Shown here: piece after piece, positions 10,745-23,034 of the stretch | How positions within the stretch are numbered: position 1 is the stretch's first letter | How the letters are laid out: each line of letters starts with the position of its first letter | Assembly (NCBI GenBank): GCA_903772945.1 | Contig: CAICTM010000030.1 | Coordinates: forward strand, 107,041-171,040 | Length of the DNA: 64,000 nucleotides | Source of the DNA: Seminavis robusta | Lineage: Eukaryota; Bacillariophyta; Bacillariophyceae; Naviculales; Naviculaceae | Reading direction: 5' to 3' | Program-made: the position numbers and the translations under genes | The notes under the pieces: model-generated | What the model was told of the DNA's origin: nothing | Database searches by the model: none | What the model saw: the letters and a program-made list of their open reading frames with translations, nothing else

Positions 10745-12005
10745 GGTTGTGACAACAAGATAATAGAACGAAAGAGCTGAAATGAGGGAGATAATGGTGG
10801 ATAGTAGACTAACGGTAGTATCAATAATCAATACGATGCTTGACAAACAAGGAATTTCTTTTGTGAGGCTGTGTTTGACAGATTTGTTTTGTGGACACTT
10901 CGATGCTTCAGAAAGAAAGGAAAGCGAGGGGATGGTTTGGCGCCAAGAAAAGTTGCTTCCAATGACGAAACCTCCAGACGCACAGCTGCTCGAGGCTAGG
11001 TGCATCACTTGCGTTGGACCATTATTTGTGGTTGACAGTGTGCAAGTTGGACTGGGAATTGATTGAGGTGTTGGTTGGACCAGTTTTAAAGTTATAGTTC
11101 TGCAGCCGGCCCCCTACTGCGTCCAATGTTAGCCTAAAAGTTGCTCTGGGCGCAATCAGGTGCTGGTCCTGGCGTTGGGCTTGACGTTGTTCGGAGATTA
11201 TCTTGTTCTGGATGCAGATTGAGCACGTGTCTTCTGCGTTGGTCCAGAAGATGGGCCAATCATGGGTCCATGAGCGGTGCTTGGCATTGACCTTAGAGTT
11301 GATCAAGGAGATGGCTGGACGTGGTGTCGAGCGCACAGTTTCTTACTTTCTTAAGTGATGTTGGCCCATTGTTTGGTCCTCGAGCTGATCCATCTGTAAA
11401 GTTTTTGTTCTGCAGGGACATTGAGAACGGAGCAATACCTAATACCTTATTAGATAAAGAAACGCCGAAAGCATGCCTTATCACTGCAGCTCGGCATCGC
11501 ACAGACTGCTAAACTTAGTACAACTTGCGTGAACGTGGCTGCGCATCGCCTCGGTGATGGAAGGGTGTAACCGCCTACGTACGGCTACATCACATGGAGC
11601 ATATGATCTACCAGCTAGCTAGCCACCGGTATTGCCGGTAGATGCCTAACGTAGCAGTTATGCTATGGCATACTGGTACATTGTTAGAAGGAGGAGTACC
11701 GGCAATTACAGTATCATACATGTACCGGTATTGCTGGGTGATGCCGTTGGTTCTTTACGCCGCGGGAAAGCGATCCTATGATTTTGTGATCGACGCCATC
11801 TCACCATCCTCTATTATTCTGCAATTAGACCCCAAAAAAGTCAATCTTAAATCTTGCACATTGGACGTTTGTCGTTGGTCCATACTCAACTACGGTTAGT
11901 TACTGTCGGGGTAGCGGCGGGTAGGTGTGTCTTTGTAGACAGCCTTTTCGTCCTCTCTTCATTTCATCATTTGATGCAGATCACCCTCGACAACGACCAG
12001 CGACC
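10745..12005. other. long intergenic region with palindromic words
   Basis: About 1.26 kb between divergent genes (dUTPase and the glycosyltransferase), hence it should hold both promoters. Only short ORFs in conflicting frames. From 11612 to 11740 there is a dense cluster of CTAGCTAG, CCGGTA and TACCGGTA words. Confidence 0.45.
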
Positions 12006-13868
12006 ATGTTGAAAGCACTCAACAGAGCCTTGCAATATGGCGACAAGGGGAAATTCAAGCGGCCGACCAAGGTGCGAATGGGCTGGATGTTTCCTCTGCT
12101 GGCCATTGTCTCCTTGTTTATGAATGGCTCCATGCACTTTCGACGCACACGAGGTGTCAGTGAAATTGAACGAGGTCCCCCCGCCACCAAGACTCCCACT
12201 GATCGAATAATAATAGATGACAAGTCCAAGGAAACCGTGCGCAAATCCAAGCTGTCGGAGACGATTCGTCGACAAATTGAAGATTCCACTTATTCCATTG
12301 CCAAGGGTGCCACAAACAGCAAGCCCAAGGTCCGTCGAAAGAAGAAGCCGAAGACTCCTCCTCAAGCGAATGTCGAAGCCCTCCGAGTCGCTGTGGATGT
12401 GTTAAAGAAGCAGAAGGAAGCCTCTCCACAAACTAGTTCCCAACAAGAAGAGTCCGAACCAGTTGCTGACAACAAGCAACAACCAATTGCTGACCAGCAA
12501 CAACCACAAGAGGACAAACAAGTAGTCAAAGAAGAAGTCAAAGAAGTCAGTAGTGCTTTGGAAACAGCTGAGGTTGTCAAGAAGACTACAGATATGGGTT
12601 TCAAGCGAACCAAGGCGAAGCGACGAAAGGCAAAACTGAGAAAGGTTACTCCTGCAGCACTGAGTCCCAATGTCACCTTTTCGGCCTGTCTACTGGTGCG
12701 AGACGACAATGACATTATCAATGAATGGATTGCCTATCACTACCACACGCTCCGCATGCGACGGTTGATTGTAGCCACGGATCCCAACAGTGACACGTCA
12801 CCCTCCGACGTATTGGATAGTTGGAAGGGGCTCATGGAGATTGACGTCTGGTCCGACAAGGATTACATGCCCAAGGAATTTCTAGAAACAGGAAAGCCTC
12901 CCAAGAAAGAAGTCAAGGAAATTACCAAATTTGGAGAGATCAGCGAAGACGACCACTTGGCCATCAACAGCCACCGGTACAGACAACGAGTATTCCTCAC
13001 GGAATGTCTCAAGAAAGTCAAGGCTGAGAAGCGTAGTTGGGCCATGCACATCGACACGGATGAGTACATTGTTCCCAGTGAGTATCGTGCATTGTCTGTT
13101 CAATTCATTTTGAATCTCATTCTCCGACTAACCCATGCCGTTCCTCCTTAGACCAATTCTTGCGAGAGCAAGACTCCAGAGGCCTCGCCATCAAGCCAGC
13201 GGAGGAGCCTGGTTCTGTTCTGAACATGATTCAGCAAATAGTAAACAAGAACGCAACGAATGTAGCCTATCCTTGTATCACAATGCTCCGTGTTCTCTTT
13301 GGATCCATAGAGACCAAGGAAACCGACTGGAATGTGCCCATGCCAGAGGAATACGAACGAAAGAGTTTTGAAACCTTTAGATGGCGAAATCATGGTAATC
13401 CCTTGAACAAAAAGTTGCATGGACACCCGAAGGTCTTGGTTGACATGTCCAGAGTACCAAGAAAGTATCTGACAAAGGACATTGTCTACAGCATCCATCG
13501 GCCGTTCCAAACTATCTGTCGTGGCCAAGGGGAATCAGACTATGGAGACTTTAACAAGTACCCCATCACAGCGAACCATTACCTGGGTTCATGGGATCGA
13601 TACAATGCCAGAAACGATGCACGACGCAGTCGAGAGGTAAGCTTTGGCACCGTTCGACTAAGTTTTTTGTTCTTTGCCTGGCCTCTTACGTTTCGTCTTG
13701 TCTTGTAACGCACAGCTTTACGATGAGAAGGCCAGAGTCAATAGTGGTCAAGACCAATGGGTGGAGGGATGGTTGGATGGATTCATAAAGAATGTTGGAA
13801 AGAAGCGAGCAGCTCGCCTTCTGGGAAGTCGCTATCTCAAGGATAGTGACAAAAAGGCCAAAGCGTAG
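12006..13868 (+). CDS. GT92-like glycosyltransferase, type II membrane protein
   Basis: Three exons: 12006-13077, 13152-13636 and 13716-13868, joined by GTGAGT...TAG (74 nt) and GTAAGC...CAG (79 nt) introns; the frame is continuous to 569 residues. A single membrane anchor lies at residues 25-40, followed by a long Lys/Gln/Glu-rich stem (about 45-220) and the catalytic region. This begins FSACLLVRDDNDIINEW (from about 224), typical of GT92/DUF23 and GT2-like proteins, and contains the D-x-D motif in MHIDTDEYI (about 348), expected to bind Mn2+ and the sugar nucleotide. A conserved-looking W-x-N-H-G-x-P stretch is in exon 2. A Golgi lumenal role in transferring a sugar such as galactose is inferred from the family; donor and acceptor are unknown. 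The start is the first ATG before the anchor. Confidence 0.8.
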
Positions 13869-14276
13869 TCTCTCCTTCTCCTACTAATATCTCCACTTGC
13901 CATGTTAATGATGATAGGCGTCGTGCTGGAGGATAAATGGCATGTAGGATGAATCTCATTACCTACAGGACCCTGGTAGAGATTCACCGTAACAGTTGAG
14001 TTCAGGATGGTACAAGTAACTAACCGTACAACTAATTGTAAAAAGGGTGAGGTCATTTTGTTTGAAATAAAAGGTGGCATTCTTGCCGCGCTCGTCGCCC
14101 TGGCTTCTAGAGCTCTGGAGCATCGTTTAGCTGTGTGGTCTCCGATTTGAGCTGGTCAAGGGGAACCTTACGACCGTATGTACTACGATTTGCTCTAGAG
14201 CCAGGCTGTCCAAAACGAAACAGAATCGAATCGGAGCTACACAAAGTGCAGCCTTGATTGATGCACTGCTACGTGA
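13869..14276. other. convergent intergenic spacer
   Basis: About 400 bp between the 3' ends of the glycosyltransferase and the HD-domain gene. No gene or repeat recognised. Confidence 0.5.
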
Positions 14277-15227
14277 CTACTCATCGAACGGTCCCATTCT
14301 GATGGCCGTCAGAAAGCCCATTTGACAGCTGACAGCCATGTGAGTATCTGGTTTTCGCCTGGCATGGTCTGCCATCAAGGCGCAACAGCACTTTTTGAAG
14401 TTGAGACGAGGATGCTCCTTGACCACTGTTAATTTGGTTTCAGAAGAGATCTCCTCGCAAAAGAGTCCGGCTACATCCATCCCAGCACCCTGGCTGACCA
14501 ACCGGATTTCAGGGGCGTACTCTGGTAGACCCAGTATGTGCGGGGATGTATGGAGGGCAATCATTTCATGAATGACATTGGATTTGTGTTCACTCATGCC
14601 ATGGTGGATGCAAAAGTCCCGTGCTGCTTGAGCACCAAGCAGCTCAAAGTCAAGGTCATCACGATCAAAGGGTTCGGTCCAGGCTAAATCATGAAGCAAG
14701 GATGCCACAAAGAGGACTTCCTCGTCGTATACTGTTCCCAACTGTTCCGCCACAGCAGCACCAAATCGAAACGTCCGGAGACAGTGATTGACAATCCACT
14801 GTCGATGCGGACCAGCAGTCTTTTGACATAATGCCAGTGCAGCCTGGGCAGCTTCTGTGGTAGGTATTGTCCAGATTGGATCATCTATATCGCTGATTGG
14901 ACGAGGAATTCGGCGTAGTCCAAGCGCCATGGCAATACTGGTAGCCAATTGCTCCAACTTGATGCCACCCAAATCAAGGATGATTCTCAGTTTTGGACGA
15001 GGAATAAGGCAAGTAGTAAGAGTCAACTGCTGCTCCTTGGGAGGTGACGAACAAGAGTAGGGTATCTTGTCTAGTTCAGCATGGTTGGCCAACGGTCTGG
15101 AGCAAGTTTTGGCAAACAGAAAGACTACTGCTGTGCCTCCAGCAACATATCCAACCGAGTCAGGAAAGAAGATAGAAGCCGCCGTCGCGGGAACAGCCAG
15201 AGAAATAGAGGCTCTGATCAAAGACAT
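14277..15227 (-). CDS. HD-domain hydrolase, cyanamide-hydratase-like
   Basis: A 316-residue protein starting at the ATG at 15227; the frame stays open upstream but without another ATG. The N terminus (residues 1-45) is hydrophobic and may be a targeting peptide or anchor. The HD metal site is visible: His in VNHCLRTF (about 147), the HD doublet in SLLHDLAWT (about 176), a further His in HEMIALHTSPHI (about 220-230) and the distal Asp in QGAGMDVAG (about 250). This spacing matches the HD phosphohydrolase superfamily, and the HTSP and GA-G-x-D-V elements recall fungal and plant cyanamide hydratase-like proteins. Substrate unknown; a divalent-metal-dependent hydrolase or hydratase is inferred. 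Confidence 0.7.
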   Translation of the reverse strand: MSLIRASISLAVPATAASIFFPDSVGYVAGGTAVVFLFAKTCSRPLANHAELDKIPYSCSSPPKEQQLTLTTCLIPRPKLRIILDLGGIKLEQLATSIAMALGLRRIPRPISDIDDPIWTIPTTEAAQAALALCQKTAGPHRQWIVNHCLRTFRFGAAVAEQLGTVYDEEVLFVASLLHDLAWTEPFDRDDLDFELLGAQAARDFCIHHGMSEHKSNVIHEMIALHTSPHILGLPEYAPEIRLVSQGAGMDVAGLFCEEISSETKLTVVKEHPRLNFKKCCCALMADHARRKPDTHMAVSCQMGFLTAIRMGPFDE

Positions 15228-15716
15228 GTCGGTGGCCCTGACTGTGGTCAAATCTTCTTCCTCTTTCTCGCCAACAGCACTTGTGCACAGGAACAGAAAT
15301 GAAACAATGATCCGATGATGTCCTTGGGTTTGGCTGATCTCCACGATCCAATAGATAGCTATCTGTGCACAGAAGGACGCGAGAAGCGAGAACAAAAGGT
15401 TGGACTTCGACGAGGAGAGAAATTGGGATGATCTTTGGCACCGAAATTGCGGTACGTAGACTACTAGCTAGTAGCTAGTACTGTACTGTACTTGTATGGG
15501 ATCTTTTCTTGTGCCGGTACTGTACAGATTGCCTCCAGCCGAAAATTTATCCCTGTCTGTCACCCGAAGCAATCGGGAATGAAAAGGGAACAACTCAACC
15601 GTCTCTGCGTCTCTGCCCTTCGCAGCAGCTTGCCACTCCTGCAACATCCTCTCAACCTTCAACTTTGCTCTTCGACAGACACAGTAGTAGCTGGTTGGTT
15701 CCAACGCAGCGTAGAG
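15228..15716. promoter_or_regulatory. bidirectional promoter region
   Basis: Shared 490-bp upstream region of two divergent genes. It contains a palindrome cluster at 15461-15496 (CTAGCTAG, TAGTACTGTACTGTAC) and a GCCGGTAC word near 15520. No TATA element was clear. Confidence 0.4.
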
Positions 15717-16346
15717 ATGATATCAGAAGTTGTGAATGCCTTGTTGCTCACCTACTTTGGGACAGAGTATCTCTTGGCAGAGGCTGGCAACCTTCCCAAA
15801 CGTAAAACCCAAGCGTTTTTCTACTTGGTCGCGTCGGTGATCTTTGTCAACATCTTTGATCGAGTTACTGGAGCCGCCGAGGTCATCAACAGTTTGCTAC
15901 AAGGATTCTTGCATCTTCCTAAAGTCTTGTTTGCAGCTTTTGCTTATGTGGTGGCTCTTTACTTTGATTGCAAAAAACTCCAAGCCGCATTGACCGTCAA
16001 GACATTCCTTCCCTTGGTGGGCAAGGCGTTCCTTCGCGTCCTTCCAGCGTATCCGTTTCTTGCCGTGGTCATATCGTTTGGGTTCATGATTGTCATCAAC
16101 ATTTTTGAAGCGCTGCATATTCCATTGGAATATCTTAATTGGCCAATTTACTATGGTATGAGTTCGTTGAACAGAAATGAATATCGTCCTGACTTGCATC
16201 CCAACCTGCCATTATAATAACATCCATGCAATGTATATTCGTGTGCAGGCACTCTGTATGGGCCGTTCTCATTTGTCTATTGGAAAGTCAAAGAAAGAGT
16301 GGTGGATGACAGTTATCATACGCTGCCAACGAAAACTCCTTGGTAA
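15717..16346 (+). CDS. multi-pass membrane protein of unknown function
   Basis: Two exons, 15717-16155 and 16249-16346, joined by a 93-nt GTATGA...CAG intron. The splice converts an early stop in exon 1 into a C-terminal tail that ends YHTLPTKTPW. The 178-residue product has about four hydrophobic segments (roughly residues 32-50, 65-82, 90-112 and 118-140) and a conserved-looking aromatic stretch after them (LNWPIYYGTLYGPFSFVYW). An earlier in-frame ATG exists at 15579, but its extension lacks membrane character, so I prefer 15717. I do not recognise the family; an organelle or endomembrane protein is plausible. Confidence 0.6.
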
Positions 16347-16992
16347 CTAGCTCCCTACCATGCCAATTGTTGCAAACTGCTGCTTCGTCGAAATGCGGTA
16401 TGCTCGTCGGAGCACATCCACACCAATCCGCAGAGTGGTCGTGGAATGGGAGGAGGTCTTTGACCGATCCAAACAAAGGAGTTCAAATCCGTCATAAGAG
16501 TGCGCCATTGGTACAAGGCAGGATTGGCTGTGTCACCGACATGGTTTCCGTCCCACGCCGTGTTGCTTTTGCCGTTGCCGTTATGCTAGCTATACCAGCA
16601 TCTTAAGTGCACATGACTTGCGAGCAACGAAGTACAGCTTACTTGGGTATAATCGTTTTGTTTAAACCTAAAGAACCCGTTCCCAACCTAATTTATGTCA
16701 ACTTTCAGACGGCCTCGTACCGGATGCTGGTAACTGCGTCTGCTGCAATTCGCTTTTTACAAGCTATCTGCACGACCAGCTGAGCGAATGCAGACCTCCC
16801 TTGATGTGAGGAGGTGTGAGTGCAGCAGGAGCGGGGGCTTAGCACCGTCGAAGCAATGTTCATGCTTCCACTAGTCTGTTTGCAGATATCCCGGAACGTC
16901 AAGTTAATGGATTCGTTGGGGCTGCTCAACAGATAGATGATCTTGTGTTCAGATCTTGTGTGCTTTCAAAATCGTGAGCAAATCTGGCTGCT
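16347..16992. other. convergent intergenic spacer
   Basis: About 650 bp between two gene 3' ends. Overlapping short ORFs only; nothing supported. Confidence 0.5.
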
Positions 16993-19408
16993 CTACAATG
17001 GACTCCACATGGGCTTCGGATCTTGTACGTAGATCTTCACTTCGCTCGAGCTTTCATCGTACTGAAGTATTTGCATGTTTCGCTTCCGTTCTGCCCAACG
17101 CCGCTGTCCCCATCGGACGCCAACACAAAACAAGCATGACCCAAGCACCACAAGCGAAGCAACAAGAAAACCAATTGCGACACTGTCGGGGTCAGATTCT
17201 ATCGTTGCGGTGATCTTATCAATGTATGGTGCATCTTCACCGTCCACTTCAATGAAATTGCCAGGCGTTGGTGACATTGACGGATGGGGTATTCTTGGAC
17301 GTTCCTTTGATTCACCGGGCCTTTTGGGTACTTGAGTCTGCTGAAGTGGAAACTCGAATGGTACCAGTACCATGTCGTCGGGTTGGTTGGGATAAGGCAC
17401 AACATCAACAGGTTCAGGCATTGGCTCGGATACAGATGGTTGTGGCGTTAAGTGAATTCCTTCGGGGGTCATCACAGATATGTCAACGACGTAGCTCGGA
17501 GGGTCGAAGTGGTGATTTGAGCCTGGGTTCGGTACTGTCGGGAAGGTAGGCCCAGGGGTTCGTCGGAACGTTGGCCAAGGGGTGGGCCAAGGGGTGGGCC
17601 ATGGGGTTGGGAAGGGCGTTGGCCCAGGGGTTGGAAATGGGGATGGAATTGGAGATGGCCTGGGTGTTAGCCATGGCGAATTGATGACTGAAAGAGGACG
17701 AGGAGATGGCTTTGGAGTCGGGGTTGGTGTCGGTCTCACTGTAGGGCTCGGAGTTAACTTTGGTGGTTTGGGGGTTGGGCACATGCTGTAATCAAGGCCA
17801 ATGCTAACAACGTAGTAGTCTTCCCCTGCGTCACCAGCCACCAATTCACACAGCTCTACATAAAGAGACTTGCCTGTTCCGAAGACGTTCTCTATTGTGA
17901 AGATTGGATGCTCCATATCAATCATCGCCATCAGTTCCGAGTTGATTTCGTTTTGCTCTTTTGCAATTGTCACTTTGTTTTGGTACTCGCTTGTTTCAAA
18001 ATTGAAGCCTTTTGCTCGGTTATAGACGAAGTGCATGTCAAACACGGTGATAAGGACTGCCTGATAGCTTTCTATTTTGTCGTAGTCGACAAAGGGGGCC
18101 AATTCGACCACATGGTGCCCTTGAAATGGATCAACCATGATTGACCTGCTCTTGAACCAACCAAAATGCCAAATGTTTTGCCCATTAAAACACTTACTCG
18201 GTCCTGTTTTGGAACTTGATGAGAATCCCATGATGGACGTCTCGTCCCCGTACTCCTCTCCGTTCTCAAAGGCATGCCCGAGACCTGGGAGGACGGCATT
18301 TGAAGAATGAGATGCATCAGAAGACATCGGGAAATGGTGCATGCCAGCATCAAGTATGCTTACCACAGTTGTGAGCAATCTCGTGCATCACTGAAATGTC
18401 GATGCGAATGATAATTCGATGACAGAGCTGGTGTGAGTTTCCGGATTACTGTCAAAAGAGTCAAGCAACAAGCTGTGTCCTATACCACTACATACCTGTT
18501 GTGGGGTAGGCGCACCTCACGTTATGATAAACAGAAAAGAAAGAGCCCACTCCAGAATAGGCAATGTATGGTTTCCCCGTAGTGCCATCAGGCATACAGA
18601 ATATGGCGTGATCGACAGTGTCCCAAACGTCAGAACCAAAGAGTGCCGCAGCCTGTCTCGTTGCAGCATTCAAAATGGTTCGCTCGGTGAAGGACTCAAC
18701 ATCCCCAGGCACATACAGCTCGGTCACAGGTGTTTGCAAATCAAAGGGCTGGAATGTCAGCTCTCCGAATGAGCATTTCTCAAATTGGGAGGCAAACGAA
18801 AACTGGGTTGTGCTGTACATTCTCTCTTCGATTTCAGTGGCGCCAATCTCAGGTGAAGCATTGTCTGTAGTGATTCGAAACACCATAACAGTCCGGACAC
18901 CCATTCCATCCGCTAGCTCTCGTTTTAGTTCAGAAGTGCGCCTTCTTCGTTTTCTGTGATGCCTCATGGAACTAACTTCAGTGGCGTTCAGGACCAAAAT
19001 CTCGGAAGAGGGAGGGATAGAGACATTGGTACTCACAAGGCCAAAGCCTTCTACAAACTCTTGATTCACTGAACCCCCGGGAATCTGGATATATAGATCT
19101 CCATCATCAAGAGCTTTTCGATTGTTGTAGATAAACGCCAATGGAAGGTCAATGGCAACTGACATATCGGGAATCAAAGCAGAATCTTTATTCGTGGAGA
19201 CTACAACACATTCGTAGTCTTCTTCGTCTCCTCCGTTGTCCAAGCTCATTAGAGTGAGCTCAACATGGCAGATCAGGCCATCATTTTCGTTAATCTCATG
19301 GGAGGCATTCTTTCTCACGAGCAATTGCTCAAAGTTTACAACGAACGCGACAACTAAGATTGCCGTCACAACGACTAGTGCCGCCAAGAGGAGATTTCTT
19401 GGTTTCAT
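16993..19408 (-). CDS. gametolysin-like (M11) zinc metalloprotease, membrane anchored
   Basis: Three exons on the minus strand: 19408-18496, a 27-nt microexon 18390-18364, and 18284-16993. Introns have GTATGT...CAG (105 nt) and GTAAGC...CAG (79 nt) borders, giving 743 residues. Splicing the microexon creates the full metzincin site [11 protein letters not shown] (H307, E308, H311, H317), followed by a Met-turn (SIMGF, M332) and [13 protein letters not shown], as in gametolysin/peptidase M11. Anchors lie at residues 6-24 (N-terminal) and 682-704 (C-terminal). Between the protease domain and the second anchor is a stalk of PTPxP repeats (about 500-570). M11 enzymes of algae degrade cell-wall or matrix glycoproteins; a surface or extracellular role is inferred. 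The first ATG (19408) precedes the first anchor. Confidence 0.85.
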
Positions 19409-20577
19409 AGTTCTTGCCCCGCAACCACCCCAGTATGGTGTTGGCAAGAGCTATAAAGAATTGACACTTTCAAAACAAAGAATATGTTGGTGGTGGTGGC
19501 AACTGGTAGAAGCTTGTGATCCCCGTCCTCTCGCGTGCTCGAAGTTGATGATGACGGCAGCGGTGAGCGGGACAAAGTTCCAAGTTTCAATCCAGCCAAG
19601 AGGTGCTCCTGCCATTCCTCGACAAAATAGGCCGGCAAAGGCATGTTTTGAGTGTCACAATGGGTGAATCCCAAATCCAAACAGCAGTGCCAACGTTCAA
19701 CGTGCCAACGATGTGAAGATGAAATATTTCGGGTTCTGCAACGGCAACTCGAATGGCGGAAAAAATGGTACCCGCATAAATATTGCGGGAGTTGAAGCAT
19801 GGATCACCTCTAAGTAGAGAAGTATCAACTTTTCATATCGTGCCACCCAGCAGAGTTGCGAGCTACATGGTGCAACAGACTTGATCCATGTCTCGACATG
19901 CCCATTGAAACGATGATTGTTGTGCCAGATTCCAGGTGCAAAGATATGCCAAGAATGCCCATCAACGATTGTGGGTTGTTTTTGCCTGAAGCCTCATGAG
20001 AGATACTTGTACCGGTACGTTCTGAGTTTCTTTAGTACGGTACAGTTACTTGCTAGTAGTCGTCCCCCCATTCTTCCTTCATTTCAAAAAGTTGTGTTTC
20101 GTGATACCGGTCCACTCGGATTTGCGATCTTGAGCGACGACAATGAGCTGTTAGCTTGCCACTGCCTGCCAAAACAGTTTTAGAGCGCCATTCGAACGGA
20201 CAACTGTCAATTAGGTACGTGGAAGGTTAGCTCTGGTTACCGTGCCGGTAGCTGGGATAGTTCCAGACTTGTCACTCGAGTATTGTGGCTCCCTCTACCG
20301 GAACGGACTTGTGCCCGTGGCTGCACGCTAAGTAGCTACAACGGTATAGTATTGGGGGCGTTGTGTGAGAAGTTCATTTCACGAGGATACATGCACGTAC
20401 ACGTCAAGAACTATGTGCAGTTTTTGCCTTATACCGTCTGATTAGCTTGCTCTTGACAATGAAAAACCATCTCTGCTTGCATAGATGTAGATTGGATTGA
20501 ACCATCACAATATCGTCGTACCCCAATTGCTTGTTCGTTGCTTCCCACCAAGCAACAGCAGCACAAAATTAATTATA
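19409..20577. promoter_or_regulatory. intergenic region upstream of the protease gene
   Basis: About 1.17 kb with no supported gene. The palindrome GTACCGGTAC is at 20009-20018, with further CCGGTA words at about 20034, 20107, 20250 and 20296. Confidence 0.45.
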
Positions 20578-21981
20578 CTACAACTCATCTTCTACCGAAG
20601 CCAAATAGGTTGCCACAATAGGAACCTTCCATGTCAATTCGCCACCATCACGAGTGTTGGTATGGGCATGCAAGACGCGTTCCAGCGTGTCTCGTCCCTT
20701 GACAATGACTCCTGGGCAGTTGTTGGGATTCTCTCCTTCTGGAATGTCATTGGTCAAGTAAATGATGAAACCAGGACCTCGTTCATGCAATCCAAAACTG
20801 GAATGTCGACAAGGTGCATTGGGTGATGATTCGTTTTCAAAGAAGAGTGTATTGTGGGCAGAGTATCCAAAATTGGCAAAGCGACGCAGCACTGTTGACC
20901 GCAAGTTCTTTCCTGCTTGCGGTTCGACTGATGCCAGACTGCCACCCTTGATGATTTTGTCCTTTTGAAAGTCAATGGTGGTGTCCACATAGAGTCCATT
21001 GTCAATGAGGTTTAAAAAGGTCAAGACGGTGTGAGGCATATCACGCGCGTTAAATATTTTGATTTCAAAGTAATTGGGCTCAACAGGTTCATAGGGGAAT
21101 TCCAGGTTGAACCGAACGATGTAAGGTCCTTCACCGAACCTTTAGAAGGGAAAGAGAAATCCTGCAGTTAGCGCCAATGATCACCTCACAAAACACAGAA
21201 CACTCCAATTTGGTACCACTTACATGGCAACAATGTTGGCATAATTTTGTTGCTGGACCAAATTTCTGAGCTCTGCCAATTGTCCTTCGGCATTTTTGAT
21301 CTTGTCATCACAGGAATCCAACAACTCTCGTAATTCCATGCTCTCAGTTTCTCGATCCTGAAGTAGATTGTTGATATTACTCATTTGTTGGGTCAGATCA
21401 CGCTGCATGACATCTCGTTCTCGTTGCGCATTCCCCAATTCTTTGGATGTGGTTTCGAGAGATGAGTGCACCGTTTTGACTTGGTCCTGGAGTGTTTGAA
21501 TCTGCGACTTGGAAGCATCCTCCGATGCTTGCAATTGGGATATTCGTTCCAGAGTTCGTTCGTGACGTTCCAGTAAGTCTTGATGCTTGTCAGAGAGTTT
21601 GGCTTGGGCTTGCAGTCGTCCCTGCAATTCTTGCAATTCTCCCTTGGCATTGGAATCTTCTTGACATTGTCGAACGTCGGTCAATGCTCTGGAGTACTTG
21701 GATTGTAATTCCACTTGACTGGCATTGTGGCGTTGATCTTTGGCCGTCAACAAATTCGCGCACTTGCCACGGAAAATAAAGTAAAAGACTGTGTATCCTG
21801 TAATGGTACCAATGCCCAGTAGACAACAACATAACAAGATAATATTGAGATTGTTGCTGGTAGGTTCCTTATTGCTGTCTTTTTGCTGGTTGTTGCTTTG
21901 GTGATCCGATGATGATTCCCCGTTCTTGCTGGAACTTGTAGCAGAAGTTGCTGGTGTTGGTTGGGGAGTGGAGGCTGGCAT
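20578..21981 (-). CDS. membrane-anchored coiled-coil protein with cyclophilin-like domain
   Basis: Two exons, 21981-21224 and 21139-20578; the 84-nt intron has GTAAGT...AAAG borders. The 439-residue protein has a polar Ser/Gln/Asn-rich N terminus, one membrane segment (45-70), a long coiled coil (about 85-245, rich in Leu, Gln, Glu and Lys heptads) and a C-terminal domain (253-439). That domain keeps cyclophilin fold landmarks: FEIKIFNARDMPHTVLTFL, IDNGLYVDT, IKGGSLA, RGPGFIIYL, NPNNCPGVIVKGRD. The catalytic Arg-Phe and Gln positions of active prolyl isomerases are not obvious, so it may be an inactive, binding version. Type II topology would place coil and domain in the lumen of the endomembrane system. 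Confidence 0.7.
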
Positions 21982-23034
21982 TGTTCTCGTTAAGGAGATG
22001 AAATGAAAACAATCGGAAAGAACTGGTGATTGGGAGTGTATTGTAGCGAGTGGTCACCTCCTGCAAGCTGTAGGCATTTGGCTTGACTCTTCACGATGAT
22101 TCTTGTCAGCTTGCACAAAATAAAGGATTTCTTCTCTCTTCCTTCTTCTTTGGCAGTCGGTGGCAGTGTCGGCGAAAAAGTTTCACACAGGTATTAACAG
22201 GGCAAAAGTGGCTTCTGGTACTCCGAAGATGACACAGCTTTCGGCTTCTCGACAATGGGACTCTCTGTGTTCCTGAGGTGTTCCTGATGCTAGAATGGCA
22301 ACACCTTCAACCAATGCGGCTTGAGCTATCAAATACTCAGTAATGGAGAAGGAGAAAGCAACAGAGGAACAAGGCAACAGCACAGCACAGACTTGACTTT
22401 GGTCTTCGGTGTGTTGCGCGGAACAACTTTTTGGAAGTGGTGACACTGGTGACACCGAACACCAAGTGAAAGAGCGACTCCGAATTTGAGTCTCGAGTCA
22501 AGATTGTCCCTAAATCTTTCATTGTCAGTTTATTCTGAGCCGACAATCGCGCTTAGCCAGCAAAGTTGCGATCTCGAGAGAGGCGTTGTTTTAACTTTTG
22601 CCTTTTCGAAGTTTCTCACTTCGATGTTTCTCACTTCGGAGCTCATGCAACAATTGATAACAGTTCCACGCTGCTGGTCTTGTTGTTGGCGTTACGATTC
22701 TTGTTGATACTCAAAGTTGGATGAAAGAAGAGGCGTTTGTCTCTATCAAGAGAGTTCCTCGATCACGCACGTTCGAGTCTTCGTCGTAGCTCTTTGAATG
22801 TGAGTCGATTCTCAAGCGTTTGTGGGAGTGCGAAACACAAGGACGATCGTGGGACTTGTCAGTTGCGATCCATCGTTTGCCTTTCAAGGCTTCCGATCCT
22901 TTCGAAGTGGTCCATGTCCGTACCAACATGGCCCACAACGCACCTCGACACAATCTCACCTCTTCTTGATCTATCGTCGTTCTTTTCTTGGTTGCTTTCT
23001 TTCTTTCGACGACAAGCCTTTCTGACACGAAACC
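21982..23034. promoter_or_regulatory. divergent promoter region
   Basis: About 1.05 kb shared by the cyclophilin-like gene (-) and the ankyrin gene (+). Several ORFs overlap here on both strands, including a basic 132-codon minus-strand frame (22711-23109), but they run into the ankyrin first exon and have no recognisable motif. Confidence 0.45.

Noticed and set aside
18285-18378. start of the protease C-terminal part at an in-frame codon upstream of 18284
   Set aside because: That stretch is the second intron; splicing there restores the HExxHxxGxxH motif.
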